Assembly: GCA_021325195.1 (NCBI GenBank)
Contig: JAJPHQ010000106.1
Span: forward strand, 1-38,244
From: Gammaproteobacteria bacterium
GTDB lineage: Bacteria; Pseudomonadota; Gammaproteobacteria; Xanthomonadales; Rhodanobacteraceae
Direction: 5' to 3'
DNA length: 38,244 bases
Each line of letters opens with the position of its first letter. Positions within the stretch are counted from its first letter, which is position 1. A program made the position numbers and the translations under genes. Below are positions 1 to 8,779 of this stretch, piece by piece. The notes below the pieces were generated by a model. The model had not been told where the DNA came from and ran no database searches. It worked only from the letters and a program-made list of their open reading frames with translations.

Positions 1-2744
1 ATGGTCATGCCCATCATCGAGGAGATGTCCAGTTCGGTGCCGGTGATCCACAGTCCGATGAACACCGCGCAGATCGCCAGCAGCGGCTGGACCAGTACCA
101 CGATCGCCGCCCGGAAACTCTCGTACAGGAACAGCAGCAGCGTGAACACCAGCGCGATCGCGGTCAGCAACACCACGGTCAGGCCGCGGAAGGCGATCTG
201 CTGCTGCCGGTACAGCCCGCCCAGTTCGTAGTACATCCCGGTCGGCAGTTCCCCGCGCGCGTCCAGCACCTTCCTGACGTCGCGGATGGTCGAGCCGATG
301 TCGCGGCCGCTGATCCGCGCGGTGACCGCCAGCATCCGCTTCAGGTTCTCGTGGCCGATTTCCGGCTGGCCGTGCTGTTCCTGCAGCGCGGCCACGCGCG
401 CGAGCGGAAACACGTGACCCGCGCCGTCGCTGATCGGCAGCGCGGCCAGTTGTTCGATCTCGGCGCGATCCGCGGGCGGCACCCACACCCGCACGCCGAC
501 CATCTTCGGGCCCTGCGGCAGTTGCGCGGCGATGCTGCCCTCGGCCGCGGCGGCGACCTGGTCGGCGACGCTTTTCGGATCGACGCCCGCCAGCGCGGCG
601 CGCACCGGATCGACCCGCACTTCCAGCGCATCGCCGGCGGGATTGATGCCGTTCAAGACCCCGACCACGCCGGGGATCTTCCCGAGCTGCGCTGCGATCT
701 TGACCGCGGCGGCGTCCAGCGCGGATTGATCGTCCGAATACAGCTTCACCTCGATCGGCTGGGGCACCTCGGTCAAATCGCCGATCATGTCCTCCATCAA
801 TTGCGCGAAGTCGATGTCGAGGGCCGGCACCTGCGCTTCCACCTGTTTGCGGATGCCGTCCATCACGGCCTCGATCGGCGGGCGCGGACCGTTCTTGAGG
901 CGGATGAAGAAGTCGCCGGTGTTGGCCTCGGTCAGGCCGCCGCCCAGTTGCAGGCCGGTGCGGCGCGACCAGGTATCGACGTAGGGATTGGCGCGCAGGA
1001 TCGCCTCCACCTTCTTCAGCAGGCGGTCGGTTTCCTCCAGCGAGGTGCCGGGCGGCGCGATGTAGTCGAGCACGAAGCCGCCCTCGTCCATCCTGGGCAT
1101 GAAACCGGTGCCGACCGACTTGTAGGCGAGCACGCCCAGCAGCAGCAGCGGGACCAGCCCGGCCAGCAGCAGCAGCGGATACTCCAGCACGCGCAGCAGC
1201 ACGTTCTCGTAGAAGCGCATGCAGCGCCGGGCGAACCCTCCGGGCGGATGTTCGGCGGCGTGGCGCTCGTCGATCAGGCGTTCGGCCAGCAGCGGCACCG
1301 CGATGAACGTGAGCAGGTACGAAATCACCAGCGCGCTGGCCATGGTGAGCGAGAGCGACTTGAAGAACGCGCCGGTGACGCCGGAAAGGAAGGCCAGCGG
1401 CAGGAAGATCACGATGGTCGCGAGCGACGAGCCGGTCAGCGGGCGGGTGAACTCGCGCGCGGCCATGGCGATCCGTTCGCGCACGTGATGGCCCGTTTCA
1501 CTGCGCAACCGGCGCATGATGTGTTCCAGCATCACGATCACGTCGTCGATGATCAGGCCCACCGCCGCCGCCATGCCGCCCAGCGTCATCATGTTGAAGC
1601 TCATGTGCAGCACGCCGAGCAGCAGGATGGTGATCGCCAGCGTGGCCGGCACCACCAGCAGCGCGATCACGATCACCCGCGTGTTGCGCAGGAACACGAA
1701 CAGCACCAGGCCGGCCAGCAGGATGCCGATCAGGATCGCGTCGCGCACGCTGGCGGCCGCGCCCTTCACCAGTTGCGTCTGGTCGTACCAGGCGGCGATC
1801 TTCACGCCACTCGGGATCTGGGGCGCGTAGGAGGCGAGGCGCGCCTTGACCGCATCGACCATCGCGATGCTGTTGGCGGCCGGCTGCTGGAAAACCTGCA
1901 GCAACACCGCCGGGCGCCCGTCCGCGCCCACCCGCACCCACTGCGGCTCGGCGCCCAGGCTCACGGTCGCGATGTCGTTGACCCGCACCACGCCGCCGGG
2001 GCCGGCACGCACCACCACGTCGCCCAGCGCGCGCACGCTGGCGGGCTGGTTGTTCGCGAGCAGCAGGAACAGCTTGTAGTGATCGGACAGCCGCCCCAGC
2101 GCGGAGATGTCGGCGGCGCCGGACACCGCGCGTATCACCTCGTCGAGGGTCAGGTCGCTGGCGCGCAGTTTTGCCGGATCGACGTCGACGTGGAATTCGC
2201 TGACCGCGCCGCCCTGCACGTCCACCCGCGCGACGCCCTCGACGCCGGTGATCAGCGGGCGCAACTGGTATTGCGCGAGGTCGTAGAGCTGCGTGGGCGT
2301 CAGCGTGTCGCTGCGCAGGCTGTAGGCCAGCACCGGCTCGTTGCTGGTGGGGTCCATCCGCAGCGCATCGACGTGCGTGCCCGGCGGCAGGTCGGGCAGC
2401 ACCTGTCCGACCGCGGCGTTGACGTCGAGGAAGGCGCGGCTCATGTCCGCGCCCCAGTCGAAGGTGACGTTGATCTCGGCGCTGCCGCGGCTGGTCGCCG
2501 AACGCACGTCGCGCACGCCGCGGATGCGGCGGATCGCCTCCTCGACCGGCGTGGTCACCGCCGCCACCATCTGGCTGGCCGGCCGGTCGCCCGCATCGAT
2601 GGTCACGCGCACCCGTGGAAACGACACGTCGGGAAACAGCGACACCGGCAGGTTGAAGGCTGCCGCAAGGCCGCCCAGCGCGAGGATCAGGATCAGGAAC
2701 AGCAGCGAGCGCCGGTGCGCCTGGAACCACGCGGCGATGTTCAT
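1..2744 (-). CDS. RND-family efflux permease, C-terminus cut by window edge
   Basis: Inner-membrane proton-driven pump of a tripartite efflux system. The frame is open from the ATG at 2744 to the left edge: 914 residues are visible, and roughly the last 100 residues of a usual RND protein are missing. It starts MNIAAWFQAHRRSLLFLILI, a typical RND first membrane helix. Other family marks are the periplasmic porter domain (PVEEAIRRIRGVRDVRS), the TM4 segment GLIIDDVIVMLEH with the paired acidic residues of the proton relay, and the second-half segment GTGFMPRMDEGGFVLDY. A purine-rich ribosome site (GGGAGAGGGG) precedes the ATG. It is the last gene of an outer-membrane factor/adaptor/permease operon. 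The double Asp in TM4 is more like the HAE1 drug pumps than CzcA/CusA metal pumps, but the substrate cannot be told. Confidence 0.93.
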   Translation of the reverse strand, partial: MNIAAWFQAHRRSLLFLILILALGGLAAAFNLPVSLFPDVSFPRVRVTIDAGDRPASQMVAAVTTPVEEAIRRIRGVRDVRSATSRGSAEINVTFDWGADMSRAFLDVNAAVGQVLPDLPPGTHVDALRMDPTSNEPVLAYSLRSDTLTPTQLYDLAQYQLRPLITGVEGVARVDVQGGAVSEFHVDVDPAKLRASDLTLDEVIRAVSGAADISALGRLSDHYKLFLLLANNQPASVRALGDVVVRAGPGGVVRVNDIATVSLGAEPQWVRVGADGRPAVLLQVFQQPAANSIAMVDAVKARLASYAPQIPSGVKIAAWYDQTQLVKGAAASVRDAILIGILLAGLVLFVFLRNTRVIVIALLVVPATLAITILLLGVLHMSFNMMTLGGMAAAVGLIIDDVIVMLEHIMRRLRSETGHHVRERIAMAAREFTRPLTGSSLATIVIFLPLAFLSGVTGAFFKSLSLTMASALVISYLLTFIAVPLLAERLIDERHAAEHPPGGFARRCMRFYENVLLRVLEYPLLLLAGLVPLLLLGVLAYKSVGTGFMPRMDEGGFVLDYIAPPGTSLEETDRLLKKVEAILRANPYVDTWSRRTGLQLGGGLTEANTGDFFIRLKNGPRPPIEAVMDGIRKQVEAQVPALDIDFAQLMEDMIGDLTEVPQPIEVKLYSDDQSALDAAAVKIAAQLGKIPGVVGVLNGINPAGDALEVRVDPVRAALAGVDPKSVADQVAAAAEGSIAAQLPQGPKMVGVRVWVPPADRAEIEQLAALPISDGAGHVFPLARVAALQEQHGQPEIGHENLKRMLAVTARISGRDIGSTIRDVRKVLDARGELPTGMYYELGGLYRQQQIAFRGLTVVLLTAIALVFTLLLFLYESFRAAIVVLVQPLLAICAVFIGLWITGTELDISSMMGMT

Positions 2745-2751
2745 TTGAGCC

Positions 2752-2935
2752 CCTCTCCCTTATGGAAACTCTGATTTATCAGAGTTTCCATGCGGCACAG
2801 GGACGTGCCGCCCGCAAACCAGGCACGCATTAGTTGCACGTGCTTGATTTGCGAAGCCGAATTCGGGCGTGTACCGAATTCGGCGTGCTCTGACAAATCC
2901 TGGATGGATTTGTTCAGAGCTTCCTTAGGGAGAGG
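2752..2935. repeat. MITE-like element built of hairpins, bounded by imperfect inverted repeats
   Basis: The ends form an imperfect inverted repeat: cctctcccttatggaaactc at 2752 against cctctccctaaggaagctct read on the minus strand from 2935. Inside are a 14-bp-stem hairpin (2762-2775 with 2778-2791), a 7-bp stem (2792-2798 with 2805-2811), an 11-bp stem gccgaattcgg with ccgaattcggc (2856-2866 and 2874-2884) and a near-perfect stem around 2887-2920. No protein frame is convincing. It fits non-autonomous dispersed repeats of Xanthomonad intergenic DNA. It lies between adaptor and permease genes and could shape mRNA stability within the operon. Confidence 0.6.
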
Positions 2936-3014
2936 CGGCGCGCAGCGCCGAGCGCGCAGCGCCGGGATGGGGGTATGCAAACGCGATGGAACCCGTCCAG
3001 GCATCGCCGAATCC

Positions 3015-4199
3015 TCACCCGCCCTTACTCGCGCCATCCTCGGCGCTCACCCTTTGGGCCGGCTGGCGCCGTTCACGGCCGATCCCGTCGGCCGTAGTCG
3101 GGCACCCTCTGCCGGGGAGAGAGGGGGAGCAAACAGCATCGCCATCGGACACTTCGTAGCTGCCCAGCGTGATCACCGGCGCCTCCGGATCGAGCGCGCC
3201 CTCGACGCCCACCGGGCTGCCGTCGGGCGCCACCACCTTCACGTTCACGCGCTGCGCCTTGCCGTGTTCGACCTGCAGCACGTAGCTGCCCGTGGCATCG
3301 CTCTGCAGCGCGTTGCGCGGCACCGCCCAAGCCTGGAATCGCGCGGTGTCGATGGTGGCGGACAGCGCCGTGCCGGCGGCCAGCGGCACCCGTTCGTCCA
3401 GCGTCGCCACCACATCGACCAGATGCGTCTGCGGATTCACCGCATCGCCGACCATCGCCACCGTGCCGCGCAGCGGCGGGGTGCCGCGCGAGGCATACAC
3501 GGCATGGATCGTCACCGGCATGCCGGTGCGCAGGCGCGCGGCCTGCTCCGGTTCCACTCCCAGCAGCGCGGCCAGCGCGGCTTGCGGCGCGAATTCGACC
3601 AGCTTGGCGCCGGCGGCGACGCGTTCGCCGCGCTGCACGTCGAGCGCGGTGACCACGCCGTCGGCCGGTGCGGTCAGATCGGTCACGGCCTGCGCGCCGC
3701 CCAGCGCGGCCTGCGCATCGAGGTTGGCCTGCGCGTCGGCCAGCGCCTTGCGCGCGGCGTCGAGTTGCGCGTTGGTCGCGAGTTTCTCCTCGTGCAGGCG
3801 TTCGGTGCGGATCAGGTCGTCGCGCGCCAGACGCAGCGCGCTCCGCGCCTGCAGGTAGGCGCTGCGCGTCGCGGGATCGGTCGCCAGCTTCAGCAGCACC
3901 GTGCCGCGCTGCACGCGCCTGCCCGCGATCGCCTCGGTGGCGATGACCTGTCCTGCCTGCGGCAGGCTCAGCGTCAGCGCGCTGCGGCTGTCGGCGGCCA
4001 GCGTCCCGAACGCGGCCACGTTGGCGTGGAAGGTCTGCCGCACGGGCATCACCGTGGCGACTTCAACCGGCGCCTGCGTTTCCGTATCCGCTGGCTCGTG
4101 CGAGGAACAGGCTGACAAGAGCAGCAGCAGTCCGCCGGCAAACGCAAGGGAACGCCAATAAAAGCGGGAAAGGTGCATGGGAAAGTGTTCGTTCTTCAT
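3015..4199 (-). CDS. RND efflux periplasmic adaptor (HlyD/MFP family) lipoprotein
   Basis: Membrane-fusion protein joining the RND permease to the outer-membrane factor. The N-terminus carries a lipoprotein signal (GGLLLLLSAC, cysteine near residue 31). Then come a lipoyl/barrel-sandwich half (AGRRVQRGTVLLKLATDP), a coiled-coil alpha hairpin (about residues 110-160), the second lipoyl half (LTAPADGVVTALDVQRGERV) and beta-barrel/proximal domains up to GSYEVSDGDAV. The last roughly 48 residues (from CSPSLPGRG) are low-complexity and are encoded by DNA resembling a dispersed intergenic repeat, so the native C-terminus probably ended near 3145 and the frame runs on by chance. An internal ATG at 4178 is an alternative start. 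The gene begins 14 bp after the outer-membrane factor stop, so it is co-transcribed. Confidence 0.9.
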   Translation of the reverse strand: MKNEHFPMHLSRFYWRSLAFAGGLLLLLSACSSHEPADTETQAPVEVATVMPVRQTFHANVAAFGTLAADSRSALTLSLPQAGQVIATEAIAGRRVQRGTVLLKLATDPATRSAYLQARSALRLARDDLIRTERLHEEKLATNAQLDAARKALADAQANLDAQAALGGAQAVTDLTAPADGVVTALDVQRGERVAAGAKLVEFAPQAALAALLGVEPEQAARLRTGMPVTIHAVYASRGTPPLRGTVAMVGDAVNPQTHLVDVVATLDERVPLAAGTALSATIDTARFQAWAVPRNALQSDATGSYVLQVEHGKAQRVNVKVVAPDGSPVGVEGALDPEAPVITLGSYEVSDGDAVCSPSLPGRGCPTTADGIGRERRQPAQRVSAEDGASKGG

Positions 4200-4213
4200 G
4201 CGTTGATTCGCGC

Positions 4214-5589
4214 CTATTTCCGGACTGTTTCCGTCATGCCCGACGCGTCAGGCCAGGCGCCGGCCAGCGCATCCAGCGCGATCGCCGTCTCGTGGCTGTT
4301 CTGGTCCAGCGCCAGCAGCGCGGTGTCGGCGGACAGCGAGTTGGCGCGCAACGCGAGGTAGGTCGGCCAATCCAGCCGGCCTGCCCGGTAATTGAGTTGC
4401 GCTGCGTCGCGCGCCCGTGCGAGGCGCGCGGCATGCGCGGCCAGCGCCGCCCGTTGCGCGCGGTCGGTCTCGAGATCGGCCAGCAGACGCCGGATGTCGT
4501 TGCGATCGGTCAGCAGGCGCGCGGCGTAGTCGTCGTGCAATTGCTGCCGGGTGGCGCGCTCGACCGCGATGTTGCCCCGGTTGCCGTCGAACAGCGGCAG
4601 CGAGAGTCCGATCGAGAATCCGGTGCTGGCGATGTTGCTGTTGTCGCGCGCCTTCACGAAACCCACCGTGATCGCCGGAAATTGCGCGAGGATCGCCGCG
4701 CGCAGTTTTTCCTGCTGCGACTCGTAGCCGGCCTGCAGCGCCAGCAGGTCGGGACGGCGCCGGGTCATCGCGGCCAGCGCGCGCTGCACCTCGGCCTCGC
4801 CGGGATCGACCGAGAACGGCGCGCCGTCAGATGCAACGGCACCGACGCGTCCAGGCCCAGCAGGTCGTGCAGGTCGTGTTCGCTCTGGTGCAGTTGCCGC
4901 TGGGCATCCGCAAGCTGGTTCGCGACATCCGATGCGGCGTTCAGGCCGGCGCTGGCCGAGTCGTAGGTGAGGTCGCCCGCCTGCAGCGCCTGCGCGATCG
5001 AGGCCCGGATCGGTGCCAGTGCGTCGCGCTCCGTTTGCAACCGCGTCACGAGCCGGCGCAGGTAATACACGCGGTCGAACAGCGTGCGCGCCTGCGCGAT
5101 GGTCTGCCATTCGGCCCACAGCAGGTTCAGATCGACCTCGCGCGCGCCCGCGCGTGCGGAAGCCACCCGGGCGGAACGGGTGATCAGGTTGCCCAGATCG
5201 AAGGTGAGCCCCGCGGTGTACGCGTCGGTGGTGCCCGGCTGGTGGCCGGTGGGGCGGTCGTGTTCGTAGCTCAACTGCGGATCGGGCAGCAGCCCGGCGG
5301 CGTAGGCCTGTGCCTGCGCCACGCCCGCGGCGTCGCGCTGCACCTTCAGGTCGGGATTGTTGGCCACCGCCAGCATCGCGACCTCGGTCACGTCGAGGCC
5401 GTCCGCAGGATCGAAGCGGTAGGCGCGCAATTCGGGAACCGGCATCGACGCGGCCGGTACCGTGATGTCGGCGACGCGCCGTGGCCCGCGCCCGTTGTCC
5501 AGCGGCAACGGGCGGTAGGTGGCGCAGCCGGCCAGCGCGATCGCGGCGAGCGGCGCGAACAAAAGCGGGGGCGCGAACCGGCGGAACAT
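4214..5589 (-). pseudogene. Frameshifted TolC/CusC-family outer-membrane efflux lipoprotein
   Basis: Outer-membrane channel of the pump encoded downstream. The first part starts at 5589 (MFRRFAPPLLFAPLAAIALA, lipobox LAGC) and reads as a normal outer-membrane factor through LHDLLGLDASVPLHLT. The reading then continues in another frame (GAPFSVDPGEAEVQRALAAM) to the stop at 4214, ending GMTETVRK. One missing base near 4825-4827 (ctgac-ggcgcg on the minus strand) restores a single protein of about 459 residues: codon ACN before GGC gives LHLT-GAPFS. Both halves are otherwise intact, with the expected coiled-coil helices (LQAGYESQQEKLRAAILAQF) and beta segments (TGFSIGLSLPLFDG). It may be a recent mutation or a sequence error. 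If the frameshift is real, the pump lacks its own channel. Confidence 0.85.
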
Positions 5590-5665
5590 CCGGGCAAGCG
5601 TGCCGCGCCTCGCTTAGCCGTCGCTTAATCCGGCGAACCGCAGCGGCCGGAGCCGCCACGGCGTT

Positions 5666-5683
5666 TGTCAAGCACGCTTGACA
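5666..5683. promoter_or_regulatory. Operator 1, 18-bp near-palindrome TGTCAAGCACGCTTGACA
   Basis: Half-sites TGTCAAGC and GCTTGACA are perfectly inverted around AC. This is the exact reverse complement of operator 2 at 5712, 46 bp away. The right half-site contains the TTGACA -35 box of the promoter at 5678. It is a likely binding site for the XRE repressor encoded at 6154. Confidence 0.7.
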
Positions 5684-5706
5684 CGGCAAAACCGTCCCGG
5701 TACCTT
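5678..5706 (+). promoter_or_regulatory. Probable sigma-70 promoter of the 5747-9951 operon
   Basis: The -35 box TTGACA (5678-5683, consensus) is followed after 17 bp by TACCTT (5701-5706, matching the key T1, A2 and T6). Transcription would begin about 5713, inside operator 2, so operators 1 and 2 would cover the -35 box and the start point. The -10 box is weak; this is inferred from sequence only. Confidence 0.45.
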
Positions 5707-5711
5707 CATGC

Positions 5712-5729
5712 TGTCAAGCGTGCTTGACA
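5712..5729. promoter_or_regulatory. Operator 2, TGTCAAGCGTGCTTGACA
   Basis: Same 18-bp site as operator 1 in inverted orientation. It ends 17 bp before the ATG at 5747 and lies over the predicted transcription start. The ribosome site AGGGG (5736-5740) lies just after it. Confidence 0.7.
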
Positions 5730-5746
5730 ATCACTAGGGGCAGACC

Positions 5747-6157
5747 ATGGCACGTTACTCGCAACGGCAATACCAGCTGCAGGTTGCCGTGCTGATGGCG
5801 GTTTACGCGCTGCTGATCGTGTTCGAATGGCCGCTGGTGCCGCAGGCGCACGACCTCGTGCTGCGTGCGCTGCTTGCCCTGTTGCCCGCGATTCCGGTCG
5901 TGCTGGTGATCGTGACGGCTGCGCGGCAGGTCGTGCGCGGCGACGAATTGCAGCAGCGGGTCCACCTGATTGCACTCAGCATCGCGGCCGCAGTGGTCAG
6001 TGCGGCCAGCATCGTGGGCGCCCTGCTTGTCCTCGCACACGTCTGGCGGGTCGGCGGGGATGTCCTGATCTGGGTGTTTCCGGGCTCGTGCCTCGTTTAC
6101 GGCGTGACGCGCACCGCACTGGTACGCAAGCTCACCGGGACGTGGACCTGTGGATGA
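5747..6157 (+). CDS. Four-helix integral membrane protein paired with an XRE regulator
   Basis: Encodes 136 residues with about four hydrophobic segments (roughly residues 12-28, 36-58, 75-97 and 104-122) and short polar loops (QVVRGDELQQRVHL between helices 2 and 3). No catalytic motif is visible and no named family was recognised with certainty. Small membrane proteins of this shape are commonly found directly upstream of a short XRE-type repressor. The start is supported by AGGGG 6 bp upstream. Its stop overlaps the next start as ATGA (6154-6157), so the two genes are translationally coupled. It may sense the membrane or modulate the repressor or the NatAB transporter; that is inference. 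Confidence 0.8.
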   Translation: MARYSQRQYQLQVAVLMAVYALLIVFEWPLVPQAHDLVLRALLALLPAIPVVLVIVTAARQVVRGDELQQRVHLIALSIAAAVVSAASIVGALLVLAHVWRVGGDVLIWVFPGSCLVYGVTRTALVRKLTGTWTCG

Positions 6158-6354
6158 AGAACCGCGTGCGCGAGCTGCGCGAGAAGCATGGCTGGTCGCA
6201 GGCCGAACTGGGCGAGCAACTGGACGTGTCGCGCCAGACGATCAACGCGATCGAGACCGGCAAGTACGACCCCAGCCTGCCGCTGGCGTTCAAGCTGGCG
6301 AGGCTGTTCAGACAACGCATCGAAACGCTGTTCGAACCGGACGAGGAACGCTGA
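6154..6354 (+). CDS. Small XRE/Cro-CI family transcriptional regulator
   Basis: A 66-residue DNA-binding protein, almost entirely one helix-turn-helix domain: REKHGWSQAELGEQLDVSRQ (helices 1-3) then TINAIETGKYDPSLPLAFKL. This length matches the compact stand-alone XRE regulators that control their own operon with a membrane protein gene. It starts at the ATGA overlap with the upstream gene and its TGA directly abuts the ATG of the peptidase gene at 6355. The two inverted TGTCAAGC-n2-GCTTGACA sites upstream of the operon are the natural candidates for its operators, which would give autorepression. Confidence 0.92.
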   Translation: MKNRVRELREKHGWSQAELGEQLDVSRQTINAIETGKYDPSLPLAFKLARLFRQRIETLFEPDEER

Positions 6355-7949
6355 ATGAAAACGGACAAGCGCATGGTGTGGCGCGCCACCGCGATCGTGA
6401 TCGCGGCCGGGGTGCTGGGCTGGCAATGGTGGGGCAGGCATCACGCGGGCAACGCCGATGCGGCTGCCGGTGATGCGGGTGCCCCGGCAAGCACGGCCGC
6501 GGTGGCCGCGGGGCCGGCCAAGCCGGCGCCGCCCGCGAGCATGAAACTCGGCACGCAGACCTTGAAGGCGTGCGAGCTGAGGCGCCCGCACACCTCGGCG
6601 ACCACCGCCGCGTTCTGCGCGACGTTGCCGGTGCCGGAAAACCGCGCCGACCCGCGTTCGCGCACGATCGATTTGAAACTCGCGGTGATCAAGAGCGAGG
6701 CGCCGGCGGCCGACCGGGATCTGGTGGCCTACCTTGCCGGCGGTCCCGGCCAGTCGGCGATCGAGACCTATCCCGAGATCGCCGCGGCGCTGGCGCCGCT
6801 GAACAAGCACCACGACATCCTGCTGCTCGATCAGCGCGGCACCGGCGGCTCGCATCCGCTGCGTTGCCCCGAGGTCGAGAAGGCGATGCAGCAGTTCATC
6901 GACCAGCCGTTCGATCCCGAACGCGCGAAGACGCTGACCGCGCAATGCCTCGCCGAAGTCGAGAAGACGTCCGATCCGCGCTTCTATACCACCACCGACG
7001 CGGTGGCCGACCTCGAAGCCGTGCGCAAGGCGCTGGGCGCGCCCAAGCTGGATCTGGTCGGCATTTCCTACGGCACCCGGCTGGCGCAGCAGTACGCGCG
7101 TGCGCATCCGGACGCGGTGCGCAGCATCGTGCTGGACAGCGTGGTGCCGAATCCGCTGATCCTGGGCGAGGAATTCGCGGACGATCTGCAGGCTTCGCTG
7201 AAGCTGCAGGCCGCCGCGTGCGAGACGGCGCCGGCGTGCAAGCGGGCGTTCGGCGACTGGTACCGGACGCTGATGGACCTGCATGCGAAGCTGAAGGCGC
7301 AACCCGCGCAGCGGGTCACCTTCAACGATCCCTACACCTTCAAGCCGGTGACGCGCACCGTCAGCGCCGATGCACTGGCCGGCGTGGTGCGGATGTTCTC
7401 GTACGCAGCCGAAACCCAGGCGCTGCTGCCGCTGGCGGTCAGCGAAGCGGCCAACGGCGATTTCGCGCCGCTGATGGGCCAGTCGCAACTGCTGACCGGC
7501 GACCTGTCCTCGGCGATGAACGGCGGGATGCAGCTGTCGGTGATCTGCAGCGAGGACGCGCCGTTCCTGACGCCGCGTCCGCAGGACAAGGACACCCTCC
7601 TGGGTTCCGAACTGATCGACTCGGTCGAGGCGATGTGCTCGGTGTGGCCGCGCGGCGCGATGCCGCGGGATTTCCACGCGCCGTTCACCTCGTCGATTCC
7701 GACCCTGATCCTTGCCGGCGAACGCGATCCGGTCACGCCGCCGCGCTACGCGCAGGCGGTGCTGAAGGGCCTGACCGATGCGCGCGTGCTGGAGGTGAAG
7801 GGCATGGGCCACAGCGTGATCGGCCGCGGCTGCATGCCCAAACTGGTCGGACAATTCGTCTACGACCGGAAGCCGCAAGAACTGGATGCCGGGTGCCTCG
7901 ACCGGGTCGGGCCGATTCCCGCGTTCGTCGATTTCAACGGAGCATCGCC

Positions 7950-7953
<4 letters not shown>
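6355..7953 (+). CDS. Secreted/anchored S33-family alpha/beta-hydrolase (TAP-like peptidase)
   Basis: Encodes 532 residues. The N-terminal hydrophobic helix (AIVIAAGVLGWQWWG) is followed by an Ala/Pro-rich linker, so the enzyme is probably exported or membrane-anchored in the periplasm. The alpha/beta-hydrolase core shows the oxyanion-region motif LAGGPGQSAIE, the LLLDQRGTGGSHPL signature of proline iminopeptidase/tripeptidyl aminopeptidase-like proteins, nucleophile Ser238 in GISYGT, Asp458 in AGERDPVTPP and His486 in KGMGHSV. The region around the Asp and His fits the TAP-like C-terminal domain. Several cysteine pairs suggest disulfides. It lies between the XRE regulator and NatA, overlapping natA by ATGA. 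It presumably releases N-terminal residues from peptides; the actual substrate is unknown. Confidence 0.88.
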
Positions 7954-8680
<727 letters not shown>

Positions 8681-8684
<4 letters not shown>

Positions 8685-8779
8685 GGACATCAAGATTGCG
8701 GAGCGGTGCAGCAGCCGGCAGCCGCCGCATGGACATTGCAACGCGTGAAACGCCCGCGCAACCGGAGACTGCGGCATGA
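8681..8779 (+). CDS. Micro-ORF bridging natA and natB (32 residues)
   Basis: A 32-codon reading frame whose ATG overlaps the natA stop (ATGA, 8681-8684) and whose TGA overlaps the natB start (ATGA, 8776-8779), filling the 91-bp gap exactly. The product begins MRTSRLRSGAAAGSRRMDIA and ends PAQPETAA: basic, then neutral, with no membrane segment or known motif. It may serve mainly to carry ribosomes from natA to natB, or may be chance in G+C-rich DNA. The two exact overlaps favour a real role. Confidence 0.35.

Noticed and set aside
351-2774. Long plus-strand open frame (807 codons) opposite the RND permease
   Set aside because: His/Arg/Gln-rich translation with no domain, typical of an antisense shadow in G+C-rich DNA; the minus-strand RND frame is clearly the gene.
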